17,138 nucleotides of DNA from positions 1 through 17,138 of the forward strand of contig CANBQQ010000019.1 in assembly GCA_947371715.1 (NCBI GenBank), written 5' to 3'. Both the position numbers and the translations under genes were made by a program. Below are positions 6,450 to 14,584 of the stretch, one piece after another. The DNA is from Flavipsychrobacter stenotrophus. GTDB lineage: Bacteria; Bacteroidota; Bacteroidia; Chitinophagales; Chitinophagaceae. Below the pieces are notes generated by a model. It was not told the DNA's origin. It did no database searches and saw only the letters and a list, made by a program, of their open reading frames with translations. The first letter of the stretch is position 1, and each line of letters begins with the position of its first letter.

Positions 6450-8165
6450 CTATTTATTATTAGGAAAAGTAATGGTGAATTTGGTGCCGTGCCCCAGCTT
6501 GCTTTCGCATACCACCTTGCCATTCATCAGCTCGGCATATTTACTTACTATATGCAGCCCCAGACCGGTACCCTGTATATTGGTAACATTAGACGACCTG
6601 AAGAAGCGCTTAGACAAGCTGTCTTTATCTTCGTCCGGAATGCCAATACCATGATCGGCAACTGATAGTACCATTCTGCCGGGAGTTGTTTCTGTGACCA
6701 GGTCGATCACCGATCCTTCTCCTGAGAATTTTATTGCATTGGATAGCAGGTTGATGACAATGTGCTTCATCATAGACGGATCGAGCAGCACTGCTGCATC
6801 TGCGCCAACATGAGTGTAATTTATGGTTTGCTCTTTCTTCAGTAAATGGTGAACTTCCTGCACCACTTCATCTATCTGCTCGTTTATTTCGTATTGCTGA
6901 TAGTTGGGGTGTATGTTTCCTTCCTCTATTTTACCAACAGACAGGAAGTCATTCAGTATCTCGGTAAGTGAGGTCACTGAAGATACTATTCGTTGTATAT
7001 GTTTTTCGCGTTGTGGCTGCTCTTCGCTTTTCATGTAGCGGGACAGCAGATAGGCAGAAGATAAAACGGCGCTTAGCGGCGTCCTGAACTCGTGCGAGGC
7101 CATAGACACAAAACGCGACTTCAATTCATTCAGTTCCTTTTCTTTTTCGAATGCAGCACGCAGCTCTGTTTCTGCTTTCTTCTTATCCGAAATGTCAATG
7201 GCTATACCCAGGAATCCTGACACATTATTCTGTGCATCTCTGAGCTGAGTAATATTCAACGAAACAAAAAAGACACTACCATCTTTTCTTATATAATGCC
7301 ATTCCTGGTTATTGTCCCGACCAATGGCCATTGCTGTTATAAATACATCGAAACCAGGGGCAACAGGCCTACCGGAGATTGCGGTAAATTCCTCAGCTTT
7401 CTGCGCCAGCTCTTCTTTAAGATGGAAGTCTGCAACATTTAGCTTACCAATGGCTTCTGCGGCTGAATAGCCCAGCCACTTTTCGGCGGCCGGATTGAAA
7501 AACTGCAGTACCCCTTCTTTGTCTGATACAAATATGATGGCACCGGCATGGTTCCAGATATTGTTTAAAAACGTATTGACCCGTTCCAGCTCAGCATCCT
7601 TTCTTTCGGTTTCCTTGATCTGGTTGCCCAGCTGCTCTACGGTAATGGCCAGCGACTGCGACCCTTCCTTTACCTTTTCTTCGAGGTGGGTATTTAATTG
7701 TATGATAGCCTGCTCTGTCTCCTTACGCTGTGTAATATCATTAATGAAGGCAAGGGAATAGCTATCCTCCCCAATTTTGTAATGACCAAGACTCACTTCC
7801 ACCGGAAACTCATTGCCGTCTTTTCTTAAACCCGACAACTCCATCCCCAACCCCATTGGGCGACTATGGGGATTGCCACTAAAATTTTCCCTGTGCTTTA
7901 CATGCTTGGTTTCATATCGCCTTGGAACAAGCACCTCCACTTTCTTACCTATAAGCTCACCTTCATTGTAACCAAACTGCTGCTCTAAATGCTTATTAGC
8001 CATCTGGATATCTCCGGAAGCATTAGTTATCAAGATGCCTATACTGGCATAGTTGAAAAGCGCATGGAAAGTATCATTGTCTAAGGTTGTAAACGGCATG
8101 CTTAAATGTAAGGTAAAATCCTTTAAAGAAGAAGTATTCTTCTTGTCTGTTTGCTTAGCGGACAT
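6450..8165 (-). CDS. Soluble two-PAS sensor histidine kinase
   Basis: Cytoplasmic kinase of 571 residues with no membrane segment. PAS1 is about 32-145, PAS2 about 202-330 and a coiled linker about 148-200. HisKA carries phospho-acceptor His358 (SHEFRTPL); HATPase has N-box Asn476 (NLLSNAIKFS), G1 DHGIGIP and G2 GTGLGLHIV. PAS1 aligns without gaps with the FixL haem PAS around the proximal histidine: LVPRRYETKH puts His88 where FixL has His200, but Met108 takes the place of FixL Arg220. This RHxxHR...RPMGxGxEL subtype is widespread in PAS domains, so haem is possible but unproven. Its partner is the adjacent response regulator. The start is uncertain: ATG 8165 is the longest; ATG 8099 (residue 23) still precedes PAS1 and fits the predicted promoter better. 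Confidence 0.9.
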   Translation of the reverse strand: MSAKQTDKKNTSSLKDFTLHLSMPFTTLDNDTFHALFNYASIGILITNASGDIQMANKHLEQQFGYNEGELIGKKVEVLVPRRYETKHVKHRENFSGNPHSRPMGLGMELSGLRKDGNEFPVEVSLGHYKIGEDSYSLAFINDITQRKETEQAIIQLNTHLEEKVKEGSQSLAITVEQLGNQIKETERKDAELERVNTFLNNIWNHAGAIIFVSDKEGVLQFFNPAAEKWLGYSAAEAIGKLNVADFHLKEELAQKAEEFTAISGRPVAPGFDVFITAMAIGRDNNQEWHYIRKDGSVFFVSLNITQLRDAQNNVSGFLGIAIDISDKKKAETELRAAFEKEKELNELKSRFVSMASHEFRTPLSAVLSSAYLLSRYMKSEEQPQREKHIQRIVSSVTSLTEILNDFLSVGKIEEGNIHPNYQQYEINEQIDEVVQEVHHLLKKEQTINYTHVGADAAVLLDPSMMKHIVINLLSNAIKFSGEGSVIDLVTETTPGRMVLSVADHGIGIPDEDKDSLSKRFFRSSNVTNIQGTGLGLHIVSKYAELMNGKVVCESKLGHGTKFTITFPNNK

Positions 8166-8200
8166 ATGAATAAAAGTCGCTGTGATTTAAGTGGAGAAAA

Positions 8201-8214
8201 ATGACCACCGTCAG
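8201..8214. promoter_or_regulatory. Crp/Fnr-type box upstream of the kinase-regulator pair
   Basis: ATGAC-CACC-GTCAG on the plus strand, a 5-N4-5 inverted repeat centred at 8207.5 between the SafE-like gene and the kinase gene. At 29.5 bp downstream on the minus strand lies GACTTTTA (8178-8171), a poor -7 box that keeps the A and TTT of TAnnTTTG. The spacing is the same as at three better promoters in this locus. No obvious terminator separates the SafE-like gene from the kinase gene, so read-through from the cco operon is also possible. Confidence 0.5.
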
Positions 8215-8232
8215 GATTTAGACTGCTTTGCA

Positions 8233-8940
8233 TCATTTTTTATGACAGCAGGAGTGTATCTCCCCGTTTGTAACCTGTACTTTGGGACTGAGATAGGGAA
8301 TATCGAGATTTAAGCCCCTTAGCAGGAAAAGGCAGCCGAAGCCAAATACAAATATTGGAGTAAGCGCCTTAAAGGCATTTGCCCTGCCAAAATTCAACTT
8401 GCTCCTGAACAGAATAATACTCACCAGCATAGGCATGGTGCCGATACCGAAAAAATATGCGAATGAAACAGCTTCCAACGGAGAATGTAACACCATAACT
8501 GCCGAAAGCATCATGTATACAAGGCCGCAGGGTAACATACCATTGAGCATTCCCGACATTGCTATAGACGGCATATCCGGCTGACCAATGAACTTGCTGA
8601 GCATTCGCTTAGTAAATTCGGCCCAAGGCAGTTTTATTTGTAGCTTAAGTCCCAGCGGGATGAAAGTTGCAATACCTGCTGCCAACAGTAAACTACCCAG
8701 ACCTATTGAAATGTACTGCTGTATGCGGGGATTAAAACTATCGCGAAAAGAATAAATAATGAATGCCATTAACGCATAGACAGATATGCGCGCCAGGTGA
8801 TAAAGACCAATTGCCGCCACTTTACGTGCGCCTTTAAACTGATGAAAAGGCAGGAACATCATTATAGGGCCGCACATACCCGCACAATGCAGGCTGCCGG
8901 TAAAACCCATTAATAACGCTACTGCTAATCCGCCACTCAT
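8233..8940 (-). CDS. TauE/SafE-like (UreH-type) membrane protein of the cco operon
   Basis: Integral membrane protein of 235 residues with about six hydrophobic segments, belonging to the sulfite-exporter TauE/SafE-like family that regularly follows ccoH in Bacteroidota and Epsilonproteobacteria. The first helix carries LHCAGMCGP (His18, Cys19, Met22, Cys23), a conserved likely metal-binding motif of this subgroup. The protein ends in HSCCHKK, another possible copper site. Its ATG overlaps the end of ccoH by 4 bp (ATGA), so it is translationally coupled and belongs to the operon. Copper handling for cbb3 assembly is a reasonable inference from context and motifs. Sulfite export is only the family name and has no support here. 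Confidence 0.85.
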   Translation of the reverse strand: MSGGLAVALLMGFTGSLHCAGMCGPIMMFLPFHQFKGARKVAAIGLYHLARISVYALMAFIIYSFRDSFNPRIQQYISIGLGSLLLAAGIATFIPLGLKLQIKLPWAEFTKRMLSKFIGQPDMPSIAMSGMLNGMLPCGLVYMMLSAVMVLHSPLEAVSFAYFFGIGTMPMLVSIILFRSKLNFGRANAFKALTPIFVFGFGCLFLLRGLNLDIPYLSPKVQVTNGEIHSCCHKK

Positions 8941-9383
8941 GATGTATGCAGGTTTAGTTCAGCTTCGTAATAAAAATTCTGTCCGTTGGCGTTGTAACGC
9001 ACCTTTACAGTGTACGTAGTTTTCATTAACCCGGCCCGTGGAATTACTAACTGATTATTACTGGTAGTGATGCTGAAATTTTTGTCCCAATCCTGGTTGG
9101 CTGCTGAATAAAAATTGACGTTACCCTTAAGATCAGACTTGCTGAACTCTGCAGGAAAGTCAATAATTACTTCGTTTGCATTAGCATGAACAGACACCTC
9201 ACCTGCAAGATTTGCCTGGTTTTTGCTGGCATCCAGCACACCCTGGTAAGCGATCTCGTCCTTGTAATAATCTTTAGAAACAAGATCAATCTTCTGACGG
9301 CTGCTTGCAACCACCAACCCTATTATCAGGACAACAAATACACCATACAGTCCTCCTATTTTCCATCCCCATCCTATTTTCAT
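8937..9383 (-). CDS. ccoH: cbb3 oxidase assembly protein FixH/CcoH
   Basis: Membrane-anchored cbb3 oxidase assembly factor of 148 residues. It has the FixH pattern: MKIGWGWKIGGLYGVFVVLI with one transmembrane helix at about 8-27, then SKDYYKDEIAYQGVLDASKN, the hallmark DYY...Y stretch just after the membrane, then a periplasmic beta-rich domain (about 55-148) of the type predicted to be Ig-like. In characterised systems CcoH stabilises the CcoNOP complex. It starts 12 bp after the ccoG stop and overlaps the next gene by 4 bp, so it sits in the middle of the assembly block ccoG-ccoH-SafE-like. Confidence 0.9.
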   Translation of the reverse strand: MKIGWGWKIGGLYGVFVVLIIGLVVASSRQKIDLVSKDYYKDEIAYQGVLDASKNQANLAGEVSVHANANEVIIDFPAEFSKSDLKGNVNFYSAANQDWDKNFSITTSNNQLVIPRAGLMKTTYTVKVRYNANGQNFYYEAELNLHTS

Positions 9384-9395
9384 AAAAATTCTATT

Positions 9396-10805
9396 TTAAT
9401 TACCGCCATTAAATGGTCCTAAGAATGATGTTGTAATGGTACTTATCTTCTTACCATGTTCATAGACACCTATCTTCAACTTGGTTGTTCGCTGCCTTAC
9501 AGAGCTCTTATCTAGATAGACAAACATACTACCGGATACTATGCCATCCTTAGGGATCTTGAGCCTTGTTTCACCAACCAACTTTATATAGCCTTTAAAA
9601 TTTTCAGGCACTAATGTTATCTCTTTCTCCTCAAATGTTTTATTGAGCATTTTGTAGTTATACAGATTACTCAGTTCATTTTGAGGCTGCTCCTGATATA
9701 GCTGACCCGGTGTACGTAACAACGTAATACCCACATCGGTGCGACTCGCTAACAACCATACCAAAACACCAAGTAATATGCACATCACAAAACTGTAGGC
9801 CTTCATCTTCACAGTAAATACCCATGGCCTGTTTTTGGCAATGTTATTTTCAGAAGCCATTCTTATCAGGCCCGTAGGCAGATTCACTGCTTCCATCATC
9901 CTGTCGCAGGCGTCAATACATGCTGTGCAGTTTACACATTCTAGTTGAGTGCCATTACGTATGTCTATACCGGTAGGGCAAACCTTTACGCATTGTTCAC
10001 AATCTATGCAATCGCCGGCAGTACGCTCTTCGCTCTTGCGGAATTTAGCTCTTGTTTCGCCTCTCTTATAATCGTAAGCAACGATCATAGAATTGCGATC
10101 GAGCAGTACACCCTGCATACGGCCATAAGGGCAGATAACAGTGCATATCTGTTCGCGCATCCACAGGTAAACAAAGAAGAATACCGTTGTAAAAGTGACC
10201 AGAGAAACAAATGTGCCTACATGCAGCGCAAACGGCTCAGAGATCATCTTATACATCTCCGATACGCCAATGATGTAAGAAAGGAATGTATTGGCTATGA
10301 GAAAACTAACCATCCAGAAAGCCAGCCATTTGCTGCCCTTCCTCAGGATCTTATTCGTATCCCAGGGAGATTTTTCCAATAGTTTCTGCTCAGCAGCAGT
10401 ACCCTCTATCAGATATTCTATACGCCGGAAGACCATCTCCATAAAGATGGTCTGCGGACATGCCCAACCGCAGAATATCCTGCCAAATACAACTGTGAAC
10501 AATGCTATAAAAACAATGAACACGATCATACCCAGGGCGAAGATGAAGAAATCCTGCGGCCAGAATATTTGCCCGAAGAGGATGAATTTCCTCTCCAGGA
10601 TGTTTATCAGAAATAATGGATGCCCTTTATACTTGAGAAACGGCAGACCGAAAAACAAAAGCAGGTAAAAAGCTGTAAATGCTGTACGCAGCGTATAAAA
10701 CCTGCCTTTGGGTTGTTGTGCAAATATCCACACTCTTTTCCCCTTCTTATCGATCGTTGCCACCTTATCACGAAAAGACGACTTAATATCTATTTGCTCA
10801 CTCAT
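9396..10805 (-). CDS. ccoG: cbb3 oxidase accessory protein CcoG (polyferredoxin, Cu reductase type)
   Basis: Membrane polyferredoxin of 469 residues, reported in other bacteria to reduce Cu(II) to Cu(I) for cbb3 assembly. Membrane segments are at about 40-58, 86-108, 161-180, 197-214 and 333-350. The conserved membrane motifs FCGWACPQT (111-119) and CTVICPYGRMQG (221-232) are present. Two [4Fe-4S] motifs follow: Cys266/269/272/276 (CIDCEQCVKVCP) and Cys290/293/296/300 (CVNCTACIDAC). A C-terminal periplasmic Ig-like domain covers about 355-469. Length and motif order are normal for CcoG/RdxA/FixG. The gene is 11 bp downstream of ccoP and 12 bp upstream of ccoH. Confidence 0.95.
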   Translation of the reverse strand: MSEQIDIKSSFRDKVATIDKKGKRVWIFAQQPKGRFYTLRTAFTAFYLLLFFGLPFLKYKGHPLFLINILERKFILFGQIFWPQDFFIFALGMIVFIVFIALFTVVFGRIFCGWACPQTIFMEMVFRRIEYLIEGTAAEQKLLEKSPWDTNKILRKGSKWLAFWMVSFLIANTFLSYIIGVSEMYKMISEPFALHVGTFVSLVTFTTVFFFVYLWMREQICTVICPYGRMQGVLLDRNSMIVAYDYKRGETRAKFRKSEERTAGDCIDCEQCVKVCPTGIDIRNGTQLECVNCTACIDACDRMMEAVNLPTGLIRMASENNIAKNRPWVFTVKMKAYSFVMCILLGVLVWLLASRTDVGITLLRTPGQLYQEQPQNELSNLYNYKMLNKTFEEKEITLVPENFKGYIKLVGETRLKIPKDGIVSGSMFVYLDKSSVRQRTTKLKIGVYEHGKKISTITTSFLGPFNGGN

Positions 10806-10816
10806 GGTTACTATAC

Positions 10817-11980
10817 TTATTTTCCTGCTACCGGCTGAACTGCAGCACTATCCTTGGTCTCTTTTGGTGTTGTTTCTATGTATAACTCACCCTGTGGCGC
10901 CTTTGGCGTAAGCGGATGCGTTCCTTTAAGCGTTTTGATAAAGCTCGAAACTTCCTGTATCTGTTTTGGAGAGAGATCGTCCTTCCAGCTCTTCATACCC
11001 TTGTCCTGCCAGCCATATTTGATAGACTTAAAGATGTCCTTCAGACCGCCACCATGTATCCAGTATTCATCTGTAAGGTTAGGACCTACTGTACCGCCAC
11101 CATCTGCCAGGTGACAAGGAGCACAATTCTTTACAAATGTTTCCCTACCTGCTGCAATGGCTGCAGGATCAGTGAGCAATGTTACTGTAGCTTCGTCTAC
11201 GTTGTTGGCTGATTTAGCAAGGTATGCAGCCTTGTCAGCTTCACCCTGAACCATTTCAGTAGTATATTCCTCCAACTGGCTCTGCCCGTCGTGAGATACA
11301 TGGAAACGGTAGATGTAAACGATACCAACCAGGATAGTGATGTAGAAACCATAGATCCACCATGGGGGCAATGCGTTATCCAACTCCATAATGCCATCAT
11401 AGTTGTGATCGAGCAAGATGTCTTTCTCCTTTTCAATAGATGCAGCACTGTTGAACTTATCCCAGAACCAGTTCTTCTTGGCAATTGCACGTGCTTTTGC
11501 CTGCAATTCCGGAACATCTCTGATCACCCTGAGCAGGATATTGATGATGATGGTCAACGCGAACACTATAACCAACTCCAGAGCGATCAAACCTACCAAA
11601 GCGTAAAAATCGTTTACAGGAATACCGCTAATACTTGTCACCTTAGGCGCAACAGCGGCTTCGGCAGCCGGTTCGGTAGCAGCAAAGCTAGTAGCCGAAG
11701 TTAAGAGTAACAATAAAAGCATTGTGGCCTTGGCAGCGATAGACGAGCCCTGCTTTTCCTTCCTGTTCTTCTCCCGTACTACAAATGTGAGCTGGCGCAG
11801 GGTGTTGGTCAGCATTCCTATTACAAACAACAGGATCAATACTAAACTAACCAGACACACAAGTGTCGTGTTGTAACCTGTACCTTTATCGTCTGACGCG
11901 GTAGTTGCTGCTAAACTCAACTGAGGAAGTAACATTGCGCCTATTGCAGAAAAAACGACCGCTTTTTTATGTAAATGCAT
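10817..11980 (-). CDS. ccoP: cbb3 oxidase subunit III (CcoP), mono-haem with extended N-terminus
   Basis: Membrane-bound c-type cytochrome subunit of 387 residues that passes electrons into the oxidase. Unlike the two-haem proteobacterial CcoP, it has only one CXXCH, Cys286-Ala-Pro-Cys289-His290, with a likely axial Met329 (GMKSW). The FixP_N helix LPPWWIYGFYITILVGIVYIY is at about 204-224. Ahead of it is a roughly 190-residue extension: a signal-like segment (7-24), a helix at about 39-58, a second signal-like segment (86-100, ending SFAATEP) and a helix at about 126-151. The double signal-like pattern looks like a fused extra membrane module. The cytochrome domain is about 275-352. It is encoded 20 bp after ccoQ. 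Confidence 0.9.
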   Translation of the reverse strand: MHLHKKAVVFSAIGAMLLPQLSLAATTASDDKGTGYNTTLVCLVSLVLILLFVIGMLTNTLRQLTFVVREKNRKEKQGSSIAAKATMLLLLLLTSATSFAATEPAAEAAVAPKVTSISGIPVNDFYALVGLIALELVIVFALTIIINILLRVIRDVPELQAKARAIAKKNWFWDKFNSAASIEKEKDILLDHNYDGIMELDNALPPWWIYGFYITILVGIVYIYRFHVSHDGQSQLEEYTTEMVQGEADKAAYLAKSANNVDEATVTLLTDPAAIAAGRETFVKNCAPCHLADGGGTVGPNLTDEYWIHGGGLKDIFKSIKYGWQDKGMKSWKDDLSPKQIQEVSSFIKTLKGTHPLTPKAPQGELYIETTPKETKDSAAVQPVAGK

Positions 11981-12000
11981 ATGCCTGTTGTCTTTGAAAA

Positions 12001-12174
12001 TTATTGATTATTCTTTTCGGGAAATGGTATGTTCTTCAACTCTTCGATGTATTTCTTGTCGGCTCTCGCAGACCATGTTGCCATGGCTGCGAAAAACACG
12101 AAGAATATGGTGAGCGAAGTAAGCGGGTAGATGCCCACGCCTGTTATATGCTCCAGATAGTGTATGAATTTCAT
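12001..12174 (-). CDS. ccoQ: CcoQ/FixQ-like small subunit
   Basis: A 57-residue single-helix protein in the normal ccoQ place, starting 3 bp after the ccoNO stop and ending 20 bp before ccoP. It begins MKFIHYLEHITGVGIYP. One transmembrane helix follows (about 18-34, LTSLTIFFVFFAAMATW), then a charged cytoplasmic tail ARADKKYIEELKNIPF. The helix-plus-KKYIEEL layout matches Bacteroidota CcoQ proteins. CcoQ stabilises or helps assemble the oxidase elsewhere and has no cofactor. Identification rests on size, topology and position, since sequence conservation in this family is low. Confidence 0.85.
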   Translation of the reverse strand: MKFIHYLEHITGVGIYPLTSLTIFFVFFAAMATWSARADKKYIEELKNIPFPEKNNQ

Positions 12175-12177
12175 TGT

Positions 12178-14331
12178 TTATTTATTAGGGGTGACTTTTT
12201 GTTCGAGCTTAATATCAGTACCAACTCTCTGGAGGTACGCGATCAATGCAATGATCTCCTTGTCGCTCTTGATGGTTATTTTGTCCTTGGCAAGGTTGGC
12301 AGCTATACCATTTGCCTGTTTCATCAGTTCATCATTGGCAACTCTGTCATAACCTGCTGCATAAGGAACACCCAGCGTTATCATGGCGCGGATCTTAGCA
12401 CCTGTTATAGCCGTATCCAGGCTGTTCTTAAATAACCATGGATAGTTAGGCATGATAGTACCCGGAGAAATACTGCCCGGCTCGTACATGTGGTTGAAGT
12501 GCCAGCTGTCAGGGTATTTACCACCTATTCTGGCCAGATCCGGACCGGTACGCTTACTACCCCACTGGAAAGGATGATCATAAACAAACTCACCGGCTTT
12601 AGAATATTCGCCATAACGAACAACCTCACTCCTGAATGGACGGATCATCTGGCTATGACACAGGTAACAACCTTCACGTATGTATATATCTCTACCCTGC
12701 AGTTCAAGCGGTGTATAAGGTTTAACACTGGCGATCGTAGGAATGTTTGATTTCACCATAAAAGTTGGGATCATTTCTATCATACCACCTATGGCAACTA
12801 ACACCAGGCTGAATACAAGCATCTGTATAGGACGACGTTCGATCCATCTGTGCCAGTGCTGTGTACTGTGCGCCTCATATACCTTTGTAAGAGGCGCTGC
12901 TTCAGCCGGTTCTTCATTCAATACATCACCTGCCTTAACTGTCTTATATAAGTTGTAACACATGATGAGTGCACCGAAGAGGAATAACACACCACCTACA
13001 CCACGCATTGCATAGAAAGGCTGCATTTGCTTAACAGTATCCAGGAATTGATACTTAAGTGTGCCTTCCGGAGTGAACTCCTTCCATGCCAGGCTCTGCA
13101 TAAAGCCGGCCCAATACATAGGAACAACATAGAATACTATACCCAGCGTACCTATCCAGAAGTGCCTGTTGGCAAGCTTTACAGAATATAATTTAGTACG
13201 GAATATTTTAGGGATCAGGTAGTAAAGGATACCAAATGTGAGGAAACCGTTCCAACCCAGTGCACCTACGTGAACGTGTGCAATTGTCCAGTCTGTAAAG
13301 TGACTGATAGCGTTTACGCTCTTCAGACTTAGCATTGGTCCTTCGAAAGTAGCCATACCATATGCGGTAACAGCAACTACCATGAATTTAAGAACAGGAT
13401 CTTCTCTTACTTTATCCCATGCACCACGTAGTGTAAACAATCCGTTGAGCATACCACCCCATGATGGAGCCAAAAGCATGATGGAGAATACAGTACCTAA
13501 TGACTGCGCCCAATCAGGCAATGCAGTATATAACAAGTGGTGCGGACCAGCCCAGATATACAGGAATATCAGCGCCCAGAAGTGTATAATAGAAAGTCTG
13601 TAAGAATATACCGGCCTGTTTGCTGCCTTAGGCATAAAGTAATACATCAAACCGAGGTATGGAGTTGTAAGGAAGAACGCAACCGCGTTGTGACCGTACC
13701 ACCATTGTACCAGAGCATCCTGTACACCGGCATACCATGAATAAGACTTCATAAACGAAAACGGGATCTCTATAGAGTTAACTATGTGCAACATAGCTAC
13801 TGTAACGAAAGTGGCTATGTAGAACCAGATAGCAACATACAGGTGGCGTTCGCGCCTCTTAAGTATGGTACCGAACATATTCCAACCAAATGCTACCCAT
13901 ACAAGCGCTATAAGAATATCTATCGGCCATTCAAGCTCGGCGTATTCTTTACCCGTTGTATAACCGGCCAGGAGCGTTATGGCAGCCAGCACTATTATAG
14001 ATTGCCAACCCCAGAAGTGAAATTTGCTCAACTTATCGCTGAACATCCTGGCTTTACAAAGACGTTGAAGAGAATAATAAACACCCATGAAAATACCATT
14101 ACCCACAAACGCAAATATGATAGCGTTGGTGTGTACAGGTCTTACCCTACCAAAGGATGTAGCGGCCATATTCAGATTAAGCACAGGGAATACCAACTGA
14201 AATGCCGCGAGTATACCCGCAAGCATACCAACTACCCCCCAAATAATGGTGGCATAGGCAAACCATTTTACAGTTTTGTTGTCATAGAAAAACTTATCGT
14301 TTTGTAAAGACACATTTGCATCTAACTCCAT
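12178..14331 (-). CDS. ccoNO: Fused cbb3 oxidase subunits I and II (CcoN-CcoO)
   Basis: Catalytic subunit of the high-affinity cbb3 terminal oxidase fused to the mono-haem subunit, 717 residues. The CcoN part (about 1-470, twelve helices) has haem ligand His67 (VHTNA), CuB ligands His214, His264 and His265, the putative cross-linked Tyr258, and haem ligands His352 and His354 (AHVHVG). These keep the spacing of Pseudomonas CcoN with a constant shift of 7, so the active site looks intact. A linker rich in Glu and Ala (471-480) leads to the CcoO part: an anchor helix at about 502-520, CXXCH at 555-559 (CYLCHSQMIRP) and likely axial Met627 (MPNYPW). The fusion is common in Bacteroidota. It ends 3 bp before ccoQ. 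Confidence 0.97.
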   Translation of the reverse strand: MELDANVSLQNDKFFYDNKTVKWFAYATIIWGVVGMLAGILAAFQLVFPVLNLNMAATSFGRVRPVHTNAIIFAFVGNGIFMGVYYSLQRLCKARMFSDKLSKFHFWGWQSIIVLAAITLLAGYTTGKEYAELEWPIDILIALVWVAFGWNMFGTILKRRERHLYVAIWFYIATFVTVAMLHIVNSIEIPFSFMKSYSWYAGVQDALVQWWYGHNAVAFFLTTPYLGLMYYFMPKAANRPVYSYRLSIIHFWALIFLYIWAGPHHLLYTALPDWAQSLGTVFSIMLLAPSWGGMLNGLFTLRGAWDKVREDPVLKFMVVAVTAYGMATFEGPMLSLKSVNAISHFTDWTIAHVHVGALGWNGFLTFGILYYLIPKIFRTKLYSVKLANRHFWIGTLGIVFYVVPMYWAGFMQSLAWKEFTPEGTLKYQFLDTVKQMQPFYAMRGVGGVLFLFGALIMCYNLYKTVKAGDVLNEEPAEAAPLTKVYEAHSTQHWHRWIERRPIQMLVFSLVLVAIGGMIEMIPTFMVKSNIPTIASVKPYTPLELQGRDIYIREGCYLCHSQMIRPFRSEVVRYGEYSKAGEFVYDHPFQWGSKRTGPDLARIGGKYPDSWHFNHMYEPGSISPGTIMPNYPWLFKNSLDTAITGAKIRAMITLGVPYAAGYDRVANDELMKQANGIAANLAKDKITIKSDKEIIALIAYLQRVGTDIKLEQKVTPNK

Positions 14332-14354
14332 ACTCCTGGTTTTTGTGTTATTAT

Positions 14355-14513
14355 TTATTTATTTTTTACTTCTATTTCTTCGTCAAATAACATTCTCATG
14401 GCTGCACCTTCTTTGTCGCTGTACTGGTCATCGTAAATGCTCCAGATAAATGCTCCCAGAAAGGTTCCGGCTACTAATAAACTGATCAGGACCAGAACAA
14501 ATAATGCGCTCAT
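14355..14513 (-). CDS. ccoS: cbb3 oxidase maturation protein CcoS
   Basis: A 52-residue protein beginning MSALFVLVLISLLVAGTFLG. One transmembrane helix (about 2-25) is followed by FIWSIYDDQYSD, the conserved W...DDQYxD region of CcoS, and a short acidic-then-basic tail (FDEEIEVKNK). CcoS is needed for cofactor insertion into the oxidase in other bacteria. It is the first gene of the ccoS-NO-Q-P-G-H-SafE-like operon, 23 bp ahead of ccoNO, with a -7 box 19 bp before its ATG and two Crp/Fnr-type boxes above that. Confidence 0.95.
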   Translation of the reverse strand: MSALFVLVLISLLVAGTFLGAFIWSIYDDQYSDKEGAAMRMLFDEEIEVKNK

Positions 14514-14532
14514 ATTTACTGTTTTACAGCTA

Positions 14533-14540
14533 CAAAACTA
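14533..14540 (-). promoter_or_regulatory. -7 box of the cco operon
   Basis: TAGTTTTG on the minus strand (14540 down to 14533) fits TAnnTTTG. The predicted start of transcription is near 14527, 14 bp before the ccoS ATG. The -33 position reads TAAA, so the promoter should need an activator, in keeping with the two boxes upstream. Confidence 0.6.
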
Positions 14541-14562
14541 TCCGGTAATACAGGGGGCTTTT

Positions 14563-14576
14563 ATGACCATGCTCAA
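14563..14576. promoter_or_regulatory. Proximal Crp/Fnr-type box of the cco operon
   Basis: ATGAC-CATG-CTCAA (plus strand), 5-N4-5, centred at 14569.5 and 29.5 bp upstream of the -7 box, that is about -42.5 from the predicted start. This is the usual class II position for Crp/Fnr activators. Confidence 0.55.
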
Positions 14577-14584
14577 ACCGAAAG

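Noticed and set aside
9945..11704. Several plus-strand frames of 60-145 codons opposite ccoG and ccoP
   Set aside because: They are shadows of well-supported minus-strand genes, with cysteine- and histidine-rich, non-domain-like products.
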